A stretch of DNA of 64,000 nt from Methylobacterium sp. B4 (GTDB lineage Bacteria > Pseudomonadota > Alphaproteobacteria > Rhizobiales > Beijerinckiaceae): the NCBI RefSeq assembly GCF_003201865.1, contig NZ_QJJJ01000014.1, positions 1 through 64,000 of the forward strand, in the 5' to 3' direction. Of this stretch, positions 44,059 through 52,339 are shown piece after piece. How positions within the stretch are numbered: the stretch's first letter is position 1; the number at the start of each line of letters is the position of its first letter. The notes below the pieces were generated by a model, which was given only the letters and a program-made list of their open reading frames with translations, was not told the DNA's origin and ran no database searches. Both the position numbers and the translations under genes were made by a program.

Positions 44059-44931
44059 TTAAAGGCGAAAATCTTCGCCGAGATAGAGCCGCCGCGCATC
44101 CTCGTTCGCCACGATCTGCTCGGGCGTGCCTTCGGTGAGGATGCGGCCGGAATGGGCGATGTAGGCCCGGTCGATCAGACCCAGGGTCTCGCGGACGTTG
44201 TGGTCGGTGATGAGCACGCCGATGCCGCGCTGCTTCAGGTGCTTCACGAGATCCTGGATGTCGCCGACCGCGATCGGGTCGATGCCGGCGAAGGGCTCGT
44301 CGAGCAGCATGTAGCTCGGGGACGAGGCGAGCGCCCGGGCGATCTCGCAGCGCCGCCGCTCACCGCCGGACAGGGCGATGGAGGGCGACTTGCGCAGGCG
44401 CGCGATGTCGAACTCTTCCAGCAGCGAATCGAGCTTGCGCTCGCGGGCCTTGCGGTCGGGCTCGGCCACCTCCAGCACGGCGCGGATGTTGTCCTCGACC
44501 GAGAGCCCGCGGAAGATCGAGGCCTCCTGCGGCAGGTAGCCGATGCCGAGCCGGGCGCGCTGGTACATCGGCAGGTTCGTGATCTCCAGGCCGTCGAGGC
44601 TGATATAGCCGCGGTCGGCCGGCACGAGGCCGGTGATCATGTAGAAGATCGTGGTCTTGCCCGCGCCGTTGGGCCCCAGCAGCCCCACCGCCTCGCCGTT
44701 ATGGACGGTGAGACCCGCCTCGTGGACCACGGTGCGCGCGCCGTAGCTCTTGCGCAGCCCCCGCACGTGCAGGACGCCCGGACCACCGCCCTCGGCGGCG
44801 AGGCTCCCGGCGGCCTGCGCGGTCGTCGGATTGCGGCCGAGCACCCGACCGAGCCAGGAGCCCTTCCGGCCGCGCGGCGGCTCGGCGCCCGCCTGGAGCG
44901 ACACGCCCGTGGGCATTCCCGAGGGCGTCAC
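44059..44931 (-). CDS. lptB: LPS export ABC transporter ATP-binding protein
   Basis: 290 residues from GTG 44931, two bases after the lptA stop; ATG 44916 (285 residues) is equally possible. About 45 poorly conserved residues precede the ATPase core. Walker A is LLGPNGAGKTTIFYMITGLV, the Q-loop IGYLPQEASIFRGLSVEDNI, the signature IALSGGERRRCEIARALASS, Walker B YMLLDEPFAGIDPIAVGDIQ and the H-loop LITDHNVRETL. With LptF and LptG, not in this window, it drives LPS from the inner membrane onto the LptC-LptA bridge. Confidence 0.95.
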   Translation of the reverse strand: MTPSGMPTGVSLQAGAEPPRGRKGSWLGRVLGRNPTTAQAAGSLAAEGGGPGVLHVRGLRKSYGARTVVHEAGLTVHNGEAVGLLGPNGAGKTTIFYMITGLVPADRGYISLDGLEITNLPMYQRARLGIGYLPQEASIFRGLSVEDNIRAVLEVAEPDRKARERKLDSLLEEFDIARLRKSPSIALSGGERRRCEIARALASSPSYMLLDEPFAGIDPIAVGDIQDLVKHLKQRGIGVLITDHNVRETLGLIDRAYIAHSGRILTEGTPEQIVANEDARRLYLGEDFRL

Positions 44932-44933
44932 GA

Positions 44934-45743
44934 TCAGTTCGCCTGCGCCCGCGTCTTGATCGAGGGCTTCTCGGCCGGCTTCTCGGTCGTCTTGGAACCG
45001 GGCTTGGCCGCCACCGCCGGCGCGGCACAGCCCTTCGGCTGGCTGCCCTTGGCAGCCGCCTTGTCGCCGCCCTCGCCGGGCACGAACATCGCCGAGACGC
45101 GCCCGCCGGCAACCGGGTCCATGTTCGCCCTGCCGCTGGCCATGTCGTAGACGAGCCGCGAGCCGCGGGTCACGTTCTGGCACTGGCTGAGCACGACGTT
45201 GCCGGTCAGCACGATGCGCTTGGCGACCTGATCGAACACCGCGTTGTCGCCCGTGGCGACCTGATCCTTCTGGGCCACCGTGACGGGACCGGCGCACTCG
45301 ACCTTGCGGATGCCGTTGCCGCCGAGCGCATCGACCGCCTTGGCCTTGGCGTCGTCCGACGCCTCGGACTCGGTCTTGGCCGCGTCCTTGCCCGGATCCT
45401 TGTCCTTGTCGCGCTTGTAGTGGACCGTCATCGCCGAGCAGCGGATCGTGCTGTCGCCCTGCACCGCCACGACGTTGCCGGCGAAGATCGCCTTGTTCTC
45501 GCGGTCGAACACATCGAGCCGGTCGGCGTCGATCTTGATCGGGCCCTTGCCGCCGCCGACGGTGCCGAGCGGCGCGGACTTCTCCTTCGACGCATCCTTG
45601 GCCACGTCCTTGGCCGGCTGCTGCGCCGTGGCGCCGGCCCCGGGATGGGTCAGGCCGAGGACGAGACCGAAAGCGAGCCCGAGGGTACGGCCAAGGGTAC
45701 GGCCAAGGGTGCGGCCGCGAGTCAGGCCGGAATGGGCGCTCAT
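44934..45743 (-). CDS. lptA: LPS transport periplasmic protein LptA
   Basis: 269 residues from ATG 45743, overlapping the lptC stop (ATGA). The signal region contains a three-fold TLGR-type repeat followed by LAFGLVLGLTHPGAGATAQ. The beta-jellyroll OstA domain follows: IKIDADRLDVFDRENKAIFA, GNVVAVQGDSTIRCSAMTVH, then a charged Lys/Asp-rich insert (KRDKDKDPGKDAAKTESEAS), and ATGDNAVFDQVAKRIVLTGN. The C-terminus is a long Ala/Lys/Pro tail. It carries LPS across the periplasm. Longer than E. coli LptA (about 185 residues) because of the insert and tail. Confidence 0.9.
   Translation of the reverse strand: MSAHSGLTRGRTLGRTLGRTLGLAFGLVLGLTHPGAGATAQQPAKDVAKDASKEKSAPLGTVGGGKGPIKIDADRLDVFDRENKAIFAGNVVAVQGDSTIRCSAMTVHYKRDKDKDPGKDAAKTESEASDDAKAKAVDALGGNGIRKVECAGPVTVAQKDQVATGDNAVFDQVAKRIVLTGNVVLSQCQNVTRGSRLVYDMASGRANMDPVAGGRVSAMFVPGEGGDKAAAKGSQPKGCAAPAVAAKPGSKTTEKPAEKPSIKTRAQAN
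45682..45717 (-). repeat. Three tandem 12-bp units within the lptA signal sequence
   Basis: agggtacggcca occurs twice without change (45682-45693, 45694-45705) and once with one central change and a different last base (45706-45717). The units code for a TLGR repeat in the signal peptide, so copy-number change by replication slippage would stay in frame and alter the n- and h-region length. Confidence 0.85.
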
Positions 45744-46507
45744 CGGGCCTGCTCCGACGGTTCGGCCGCGGAGGTGCGGATGCGCTCCGACTCCGCCTTC
45801 GCGGCGACCTTCGCATCCCCTTTCGTCCCCGGCTCCTCGCCGTGGAACACGGCGTGCACGCCGCCGACGAAGGACACGACCCGGCCGTTCTCGACCACGT
45901 CGAGGCTGTCGGCGACGATCAACCCGGCGGGGACCGTGACGGTGACCGCCTTGGACGAGCGCAGACTCCCGCTCTTGAAATCGACGGTGGCGACGGAGAG
46001 GCGGATCTCCTCGCCCTTGTCGGTCCAGAGGCGGATGTCGTTCTCGAGGTTGAGCGATTCGCGGGTGGAGTCGAACACGCCGCCGCGCGCCTCCAGATAG
46101 GCGCGCCCGCCCTTGTCGTCGGTGGCGACGTGGCCCTTCATGGCCTGCAATTCGATGATGCTCGGCTTGCGCACGTCCTGCTGCGCGGCGTCGGCGATCA
46201 CCTCGTAACCGCGCTCGCCCTTGCGGAAGCCGGACAGGCGCGGGTTCTCCATGGTCACCTTGGTGCCCGAGACGCTGATCGGACCGACCGAGACGTTGGG
46301 GATGCTGCCGGAAAGCGGGCCGTAGAGCACGATCGCGGCCAGCCCGAACATGGCGAGGCCGGCGACGACGGGAATGACCCGGCGTAGCGTCCGCACCTGC
46401 GCGCTGTGCCGGCGTGCGCGCCCGTGCGCCCGCTTGCGGCGCGCGTTCTCGTTCGCGGCGAGCGCGAGGAGATCCGTCTCCGTCTGGATGGTGTCCGCCG
46501 CCTGCAT
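45740..46507 (-). CDS. lptC: LPS export system protein LptC
   Basis: 255 residues. A single N-terminal anchor (VIPVVAGLAMFGLAAIVLYG, about residues 44-63) follows a basic cytosolic segment (RRKRAHGRARRHSAQ). The periplasmic beta-jellyroll has KVTMENPRLSGFRKGERGYE, LEARGGVFDSTRESLNLEND and VSFVGGVHAVFHGEE, typical of the LptC/YrbK family. It links the LptB2FG transporter to LptA. Its stop overlaps the lptA start, making a coupled lptC-lptA-lptB operon on the minus strand. The 216 bases between it and rnd show no gene. Confidence 0.9.
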   Translation of the reverse strand: MQAADTIQTETDLLALAANENARRKRAHGRARRHSAQVRTLRRVIPVVAGLAMFGLAAIVLYGPLSGSIPNVSVGPISVSGTKVTMENPRLSGFRKGERGYEVIADAAQQDVRKPSIIELQAMKGHVATDDKGGRAYLEARGGVFDSTRESLNLENDIRLWTDKGEEIRLSVATVDFKSGSLRSSKAVTVTVPAGLIVADSLDVVENGRVVSFVGGVHAVFHGEEPGTKGDAKVAAKAESERIRTSAAEPSEQAR

Positions 46508-46723
46508 CGCGTTCCTGAGGGGGTCGGCGCGCCTGCGGTCGCGCCCTGCCGGCCGGATGCCCCGGTGCGGTGGCGAAGTTATGGCCTCGTCTCGCGGCCG
46601 GGATCAACGGTGCCCGCGTGCGCCCCCGCACGAAGAGCGGCCGGAATCATCCTGCCTGCGAAGACATTTCCCGTCCCCGTTGCAGCCCGGCATCGTTTCC
46701 CGATCGAAGTCGTGGGTTTTGCT

Positions 46724-47353
46724 TCAGGAATGAGCGAAGATATCGACCTCCGGCCAGCCCGCGAGATCGAGTTTCGCCCGGGTGGGCAGGAATTCGAAGC
46801 AGGCATTGGCGATCGCGGTGCGCCCTTCGCGGGCGAGCATCGCGTCGAGGCGCTCGCGGGCGGCGTGGAGATGGAGCACGTCGGAGGCCGCGTAATCGAT
46901 CTGCGCCTGACTCAAGGTGTCCGCGCCCCAGTCCGACGATTGCTGCTGCTTGGAGAGATCGACGCCGACGAGTTCGCGCACCACGTCCTTCAGGCCGTGC
47001 CGGTCGGTATAGGTGCGGGCGAGCTTCGAGGCGATCTTGGTGCAGTAGACCGGGGCGGGCATCACGCCGAAAGCGTTGAACAACGCCGCGAGATCGAAGC
47101 GGGCGAAGTGGAAGATCTTGACGACGCCCGCATCGGCCAGAACCGCCTTCAACCGTTCCGGCGCCGGATCGCCCGGGCGGATCTGCACCACGTCGGCGCT
47201 GCCGTCGCCCCGCGAGACCTGCACGACGCAGAGCCGGTCGCGGTGCGGGTTGAGCCCCAGGGTTTCCGTGTCGATGGCGATGGCCGCGCCGGGCTCGAAA
47301 TCGGGGGGAAGGTCGCCGTGATGGAGGCGGATCCGGTGGCTGGCGGCGGACAT
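46724..47353 (-). CDS. rnd: Ribonuclease D-like 3'-5' exonuclease
   Basis: 209 residues from ATG 47353. Only the exonuclease domain is present; the HRDC domains of long RNase D are missing, as is usual for this short alphaproteobacterial form. The DEDD residues are seen in AIAIDTETLGLNPHRDRLCV, IFHFARFDLAALFNAFGVMP and the Y-type motif YAASDVLHLHAARERLDAML. It acts on tRNA or other RNA 3' ends. It is directly upstream of lptC on the same strand, a common arrangement in Rhizobiales. Confidence 0.93.
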   Translation of the reverse strand: MSAASHRIRLHHGDLPPDFEPGAAIAIDTETLGLNPHRDRLCVVQVSRGDGSADVVQIRPGDPAPERLKAVLADAGVVKIFHFARFDLAALFNAFGVMPAPVYCTKIASKLARTYTDRHGLKDVVRELVGVDLSKQQQSSDWGADTLSQAQIDYAASDVLHLHAARERLDAMLAREGRTAIANACFEFLPTRAKLDLAGWPEVDIFAHS

Positions 47354-47491
47354 TCTCGCGCGGGCGCTTTCGAAGGGTCGGGCAAGGGGCACGCAAACGG
47401 GCGTGAGCGCCCGCGGTAGCACCGCGGGGCCCATCCGGAAAGGCTGCCTTCGCGACCGGGCGCTCGCGGGAGCGCCCGGCGCACGGCTCGC

Positions 47492-47851
47492 CTATTTCTG
47501 CTTGGCGATGATCCGGTCCTTGATCTCGGCATAGACCGACTCGGGCAGGATCTTCTTGCGCACCAGCTCGTCCTTGCCCCGGTAGGGCCGGCCCTTGACG
47601 ATGGCGGCGGAGCGTGCCTCCCCGATGCCCTTGAGCTGGCTCAGCTCCTCGGCACTGGCCGAGTTGATGTCGATGAGGGCCGCCTTCGCGTCCGGCTTCG
47701 CCGCATCCGGGGTGGCGGCGGGCGCCGTCGACGGGGCAGCGGCCGGGGGCCTCGCGGCCGGCGGGGTGGCCGGGCTCGGCGCCTGGGCGAGCGCAGGCGC
47801 GGCGGCGAGGCCGAGGAGCAGGGTCAGGGTGGGGATCAGGGAAGCACGCAT
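47492..47851 (-). CDS. Helix-hairpin-helix protein, ComEA-like
   Basis: 119 residues from ATG 47851. The signal peptide is MRASLIPTLTLLLGLAAAPA; a Pro/Ala-rich linker (PPAARPPAAAPSTAPAATPD) leads to a ComEA-type HhH domain: IDINSASAEELSQLKGIGEA, then RSAAIVKGRPYRGKDELVRK. ComEA domains bind DNA in the periplasm during uptake, but many such short proteins in Rhizobiales have no shown competence role. It is divergent from the stress gene CsbD, with the EcfG-type promoter between them. Confidence 0.85.
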   Translation of the reverse strand: MRASLIPTLTLLLGLAAAPALAQAPSPATPPAARPPAAAPSTAPAATPDAAKPDAKAALIDINSASAEELSQLKGIGEARSAAIVKGRPYRGKDELVRKKILPESVYAEIKDRIIAKQK

Positions 47852-48007
47852 GTCGATCTCCCGACAGCGGGCGGCGGGGCGCCGCACCGGTATCCTAGGG
47901 ATAAGGCGGGCCGCTTGAACCGCGTTTGAACGGCCCCGGGTGGACCGGCCACGCCTCAGGCTGCAACCGCGTCCCCCTGAAATGCTCTGACTGCGCAATT
48001 CTTTCCC

Positions 48008-48032
48008 GGAACAAGCTCGCCCGCGATCCGTT
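48008..48032 (+). promoter_or_regulatory. EcfG-type general stress promoter
   Basis: GGAAC (48008-48012), sixteen bases, then CGTT (48029-48032): an exact match to the consensus used by the alphaproteobacterial general stress sigma factor EcfG, controlled by PhyR/NepR. It points to the csbD-like gene, with a start near 48039 and a leader of about 100 bases. I found no other exact match among the intergenic regions I scanned. Confidence 0.82.
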
Positions 48033-48142
48033 CGTGGTCCGCTGTGCTGCCGGTCCGCTCCTGGGTCCGGCCCGGCCGATGCTCCGCCCTCTCGAACGCG
48101 GCGGAAGCCAGAACACGTTTCGAACGAGAGAGGATCGAGGCC

Positions 48143-48475
48143 ATGGTCGACAGCGACAGGATCACGGGCGCCGCGCGGGAACTCGGCGGCAAGGTGCAGG
48201 GTGCGGTCGGCAGCCTGAGCGGCTCGCGCGACGACGTGGCGGCGGGCCGGCTGCGCGAGGCAACGGGCCGCGCGGAGAATGTCTACGGACAGGCCAAGGA
48301 CGCCGTGCGCCATGCCGCCGACGAGGCCTACGACGTGGCGGAAGAGGCCTACGATCGCGGCCGCCGGACCCTCAAGGAGGGCCATGAGCGCTCCGTCGAG
48401 TGGCCGCACGCCTCGTTGCTCGTGGCCGGATTGATCGGCTTCGGGCTCGGCCTGCTGGTGCGCGGGCGCAACTGA
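48143..48475 (+). CDS. CsbD-like stress protein with C-terminal membrane segment
   Basis: 110 residues from ATG 48143 (GAGG upstream). The CsbD domain begins MVDSDRITGAARELGGKVQG and includes AGRLREATGRAENVYGQAKD; this is joined to a DUF883-like end, a helix with many Ala/Glu/Asp/Arg (RHAADEAYDVAEEAYDRGRR) and a C-terminal membrane segment (ASLLVAGLIGFGLGLLVRGR). General stress proteins of this kind are expressed on osmotic or desiccation stress; their molecular role is not known. The perfect EcfG promoter upstream supports that. BA14K follows 145 bases later. Confidence 0.88.
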   Translation: MVDSDRITGAARELGGKVQGAVGSLSGSRDDVAAGRLREATGRAENVYGQAKDAVRHAADEAYDVAEEAYDRGRRTLKEGHERSVEWPHASLLVAGLIGFGLGLLVRGRN

Positions 48476-48620
48476 GGCCCGGCGCACCCGGCATCCGGCG
48501 ACCTCACGTCGCCGGATGCGAACCGGCCGGTCGCGCGTTGTTCCTTCGGGATCCGGCCGAGCGGCCGGGTACCCGCTCCTTCCGCCGACCTGCGGCGATC
48601 ACCAAGGAATCGACGACACG

Positions 48621-49055
48621 ATGAAGCTGACCCTCGCGCTTGCCGCCACCGTCACCGCCCTCCTCGCGGCCGCGCCGGCCTTCGCCGCGCCCGCTCCGCA
48701 GAGCCCGATCGAGGCTCTGGTCAAGGGTGATCTGCCGACCGGCTACAGCCAGTACCGCCGCTACGGGCACCGCCATTACGGCCACCGCCGCCACGGCTAC
48801 GGGCGGGGTTGGCGCAGCGGCTATCGCCGGGGGCCGGGCGTGGGCGCCGCGGTCGGCGCGGGCGTAGCGGGTCTGGCGGCGGGCGCCATCCTCGGCGGCG
48901 CGATCGCCAATTCGCAGGCGCAGGCCGCTCCGGTCGTCGTGCAGGGCGGCCCGAGCCCCGAAGCGGTCGCCGCCTGCGCCCGGCGCTTCCGCTCCTACGA
49001 TGCACGGAGCGGGACCTATCTCGGCAATGACGGCGCCCGGCATCCCTGTCCGTAA
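48621..49055 (+). CDS. BA14K family secreted protein
   Basis: 144 residues. Signal peptide MKLTLALAATVTALLAAAPA; a His/Tyr/Arg/Gly-rich stretch (YRRYGHRHYGHRRHGYGRGW); a glycine/alanine hydrophobic segment (GAAVGAGVAGLAAGAILGGA); and the C-terminal BA14K domain ACARRFRSYDARSGTYLGND with the paired Cys ending in RHPCP. Brucella BA14K is a lectin-like immunoreactive envelope protein; in free-living Rhizobiales the role is unclear. The His-rich stretch could bind metal. It may be co-transcribed with the stress gene upstream. Confidence 0.88.
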   Translation: MKLTLALAATVTALLAAAPAFAAPAPQSPIEALVKGDLPTGYSQYRRYGHRHYGHRRHGYGRGWRSGYRRGPGVGAAVGAGVAGLAAGAILGGAIANSQAQAAPVVVQGGPSPEAVAACARRFRSYDARSGTYLGNDGARHPCP

Positions 49056-49089
49056 CGCAGCCCGCCGGTTCACCCGCGCGGCGAAAGCC

Positions 49090-50670
49090 TCATCGCACGG
49101 GTGAGCCGGCTGCCGCCGGCAGCCGAAACGCCTCCGGGGCACGCTCAACTTCCCCAACGACGGGCGCACAGATCGTACGGTCGCGGCCGGCTTCCTTGGC
49201 CGCGTACAGCGCCGTGTCGGCCCTTCGATAGAGATCGTGCATCGTCCCGCTGCCGCGCGCGACGGCGAGGCCGATGCTGACGGTGACGGAACCGGCCGGA
49301 ATTCCGGCCGACGGAACGCCGATTGCGGCCACGGCCGCGTGGATCGCCGCAGCGCGTTGCAGGGCTCCCTCCCGGTCGGTCTCGGGCAGCAGGACGACGA
49401 ATTCCTCGCCGCCGACGCGGGCTGCGAAGTCGCCAGGCCGGCGCAAGCTCTTTCTCAGCGCCTCGGCGAGCCCCTTCAGCACCTCGTCGCCGACCATGTG
49501 GCCGTGCGCGTCGTTGTAGCGCTTGAAGTGGTCGGCATCGGCCACGAGGAGCGCCGCCGGCCTGCCCGTGCGCTGGGCCGTCCTCCAGGCACGCGAAAAT
49601 ACCTCTTCGAAGCGCCGCCGGTTCGGCAGACCGGTGAGGGCGTCGGTCTGCGAGAGGCGTGCCAGTTCCGCCTGCATCGCCGTCCGGCGACCGAGTTCGC
49701 GCCCGAACAGGAGCGAGAGCAGAATGGTCAACCCGCACAGGAACAGGACCGCGAAACCGATCACCAGGGCCTTCTCCCGCCACTCCGCCTCGATCTCGGC
49801 GGCCGAGAGGGCGACGTTGAGCAGAAGCGGGAAGTCCGCGACCTGGGTGAAGGCATAGTAGCGCTCGACGCCGTCGCGCACCGACTGCCCCGTGAAGCTG
49901 CCGCTGCGCTGGGCCAAGAAGCGCTCGAAGGTCGGCGCCCCGGCGATGTTGGCGCCGATATCGGCCTCGACGGACGGGTGGCGCATCAAGCGCGTGCCGT
50001 CGCGCAGGTAGAGGTTGATCGCGCCGTCCCGGCCGAGCCCGATCTGGTCGAACAGGCGGCTGAAATAGGAGAGCTTGAGGCTCGCCGACACGATGCCGCC
50101 GAATGACCCGTCGGGGCGGTCGATGCGGCGGCTCAGCACGATCACTTGCGTGCCGAGCAGGCGCGAGACCAGCGGCCGACTGATGGTGAGCCCGAGACCG
50201 CTCTGCGCTCGATGGGCCTGGAAATAGGCCCGATCGGCGTTGTTGATGCGGCGGGCGGGCAAGGCGTGAGAGTCGATCACCGTGTCGCCGTTCGCATCGA
50301 CGACGAGCATCACACCCATGTCCCGCGCCGTGGCCGCGCGATCGAACAGGATGAGCTGGCGCAGGCCCGGATCGAGATCGACGACACCCGTCGCATTGAG
50401 GTTGTCGATCACCGCCGTCAGGGAAAGATCGATGATCTCGATGTTGCGGGCGATGTCCCGCTCGATCACCTGAAGCAGGTTCTTGGAGGTCTGCTCGGCC
50501 TTGTCCCAGGCGTCCCGCCTCAGGTCGAGCAGCATCAGGCCCGAGAGCACCAGCATGCCGAGGGGCGCGAGAATGCCCAGAATGAGCCAGGTCCGAGCCG
50601 GGCGCGCCCGCAAGTCGGGCGGGCAAAGCCGATCTGCCGCCCCCTCGCCGTCGACGCCCGCTCCGCGCAT
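49090..50670 (-). CDS. Diguanylate cyclase with periplasmic double-Cache sensor
   Basis: 526 residues from ATG 50670; GTG 50682 is an alternative four codons longer. One membrane helix near residue 30 (TWLILGILAPLGMLVLSGLM), a periplasmic Cache-type sensor (about residues 55-290, including NNADRAYFQAHRAQSGLGLT and DGSFGGIVSASLKLSYFSRL), a second helix (KALVIGFAVLFLCGLTILLS), then the GGDEF domain: TDALTGLPNRRRFEEVFSRA, LVADADHFKRYNDAHGHMVG and RPGDFAARVGGEEFVVLLPE. The catalytic GGEEF and the RxxD inhibitory site (RPGD) five residues ahead are both present. It is expected to make cyclic di-GMP in response to a small periplasmic ligand. The 273 bases upstream show no gene. Confidence 0.94.
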   Translation of the reverse strand: MRGAGVDGEGAADRLCPPDLRARPARTWLILGILAPLGMLVLSGLMLLDLRRDAWDKAEQTSKNLLQVIERDIARNIEIIDLSLTAVIDNLNATGVVDLDPGLRQLILFDRAATARDMGVMLVVDANGDTVIDSHALPARRINNADRAYFQAHRAQSGLGLTISRPLVSRLLGTQVIVLSRRIDRPDGSFGGIVSASLKLSYFSRLFDQIGLGRDGAINLYLRDGTRLMRHPSVEADIGANIAGAPTFERFLAQRSGSFTGQSVRDGVERYYAFTQVADFPLLLNVALSAAEIEAEWREKALVIGFAVLFLCGLTILLSLLFGRELGRRTAMQAELARLSQTDALTGLPNRRRFEEVFSRAWRTAQRTGRPAALLVADADHFKRYNDAHGHMVGDEVLKGLAEALRKSLRRPGDFAARVGGEEFVVLLPETDREGALQRAAAIHAAVAAIGVPSAGIPAGSVTVSIGLAVARGSGTMHDLYRRADTALYAAKEAGRDRTICAPVVGEVERAPEAFRLPAAAGSPVR

Positions 50671-50955
50671 CGTGCCGCCCACCTCGCCTCGAGTCGTTCT
50701 GCGCGAAAGGCGCTAAAAGATTCTTTTGTCCGCTACGGTACGCCCCGTCGCCCCGTCGCCCCGCGCTTTTCGGTTAACGCGATCCTCCTGATGAAAAGGG
50801 GCCGGCGACCGTCGCACGCAGACGTGATCGAGGAGCCGGGATTAAGAACGCCCGAGCCAGGAACGAAGGCAGCAGCAGCAACTTAGCGCCGTGGCCGTCC
50901 GGCTGCCCGTGTTCTTGCAGCGGACCGACGACGGCCTTCGACCCACGTTTCAGAG

Positions 50956-52281
50956 ATGTCGGCCATGCGAGTCGAGGCGCACCCGTCCTCCGATCCCGAG
51001 CGGCAGCCGTCGCGGGCCGCGCTGCGCGGTCTCGATCTGCTCAACGTCACCCTCGCCGACGTGCGCGACGGGCTGGGGCCCTATCTCGCGATCTACCTGC
51101 TCGCCGTGCGCGGTCCGGAGCAGGGTTGGAACGAGGCGACGATCGGTCTCGTGATGACGATCGCCGGCATTGCCGGCCTGCTGACGCAGACGCCGGCGGG
51201 CGCCCTGATCGATCGCACCCGGAACAAGCGCGGCGTCGTCATCGTCGCGGCGTTGGCCGTCACCGCGAGCTGTCTCGTCCTGCCCTGGATCTCGAATTTC
51301 TATCTCGTCGCCGGTACGCAGGCGCTCGCCAGCATGGCTGGCTCGATCTTCGCGCCCGCATTGACCGGCATCACCCTGGGCATCGTCGGCCCAAAACTGT
51401 TTTCCAAGCGCATCGGCCGCAACGAGGGCTTCAACCACGCCGGCAACGCGGTCTCCGCGATGCTCGCGGGCGGGCTGGCCTACCTGTTCGGCCCCATCGT
51501 CGTGTTCTGGCTGATGGGAATCCTGGCCGCCTGCTCGATCGGCGCGATGCTGATGGTGCCGGCCGAGTCGATCGACGACGACCTCGCCCGCGGCCTCGAC
51601 TGCCGGGAAGACCAGAACTGCGAGCAGCCCTCGGGCCTGAGCCTGCTGCTGCGCAACCGCCACCTGATGCTGTTCGCGCTGCTCTGCGCCGCCTTCCACC
51701 TCGCCAACGCGGCGATGCTGCCCTCGGTCGGCCAGTTGCTGACGAAGGTGGTCGGCAAGGACAACGCGACCTCGCTCATCGCGGTCTGCATCGTGGCCGC
51801 ACAATGCGTGATGGTGCCGATGGCGGTGCTGGTGGGCGCCAAGGCCGACAGCTTCGGGCGCAAGCCGATCTTCCTGGCCGCCTTCGGCGTTCTGGCCCTG
51901 CGCGGGGTGCTCTACACCTTCTCCGACAACCCCTTTTATCTCGTGGCGGTGCAGTGCCTCGACGGGGTCGGCGCCGGTATCTACGGCGCGCTGTTCCCGA
52001 TCGTCGTGGCCGACCTGACCCGCGGCACCGGCCGCTTCAACGTCGCGCAGGGTGCGGCGGCGACCGCCCAGGGCCTCGGCGCGGCGCTGAGCGCGACGCT
52101 GGCCGGCGTCATCATCGTCGCCGCGGGCTATTCGGCGGCCTTCCTCGTGCTCGCCGCGGTCGCGGGGGCGGGCTTTGCCCTCTACCTGCTGTTCATGCCC
52201 GAGACCCTCGGCTACGAGCCCCGTCCGACCGACGCGCAGCCGCCGACACCCGCTTCGCCGCTCGCGGTGCCGGCCGAGTAG
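50956..52281 (+). CDS. Major facilitator superfamily transporter
   Basis: 441 residues with about twelve membrane segments. After a 25-residue cytosolic start comes LLNVTLADVRDGLGPYLAIY; the signature between TM2 and TM3 reads GALIDRTRNKRGVVIVAALA, and the second half repeats it as GAKADSFGRKPIFLAAFGVL. The TM1 pattern (DVRDGLGPYLAIYLL) places it near a family of MFS proteins of unknown substrate often found in Rhizobiales. ArsB follows 58 bases later, so the two may share a transcript. Not identifiable as a particular exporter. Confidence 0.88.
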   Translation: MSAMRVEAHPSSDPERQPSRAALRGLDLLNVTLADVRDGLGPYLAIYLLAVRGPEQGWNEATIGLVMTIAGIAGLLTQTPAGALIDRTRNKRGVVIVAALAVTASCLVLPWISNFYLVAGTQALASMAGSIFAPALTGITLGIVGPKLFSKRIGRNEGFNHAGNAVSAMLAGGLAYLFGPIVVFWLMGILAACSIGAMLMVPAESIDDDLARGLDCREDQNCEQPSGLSLLLRNRHLMLFALLCAAFHLANAAMLPSVGQLLTKVVGKDNATSLIAVCIVAAQCVMVPMAVLVGAKADSFGRKPIFLAAFGVLALRGVLYTFSDNPFYLVAVQCLDGVGAGIYGALFPIVVADLTRGTGRFNVAQGAAATAQGLGAALSATLAGVIIVAAGYSAAFLVLAAVAGAGFALYLLFMPETLGYEPRPTDAQPPTPASPLAVPAE

Positions 52282-52339
52282 CAAGCCGGCGACACCCGCC
52301 GACGCTCGCGAAAAACCCCTTCACAGGAACCGGACGACG

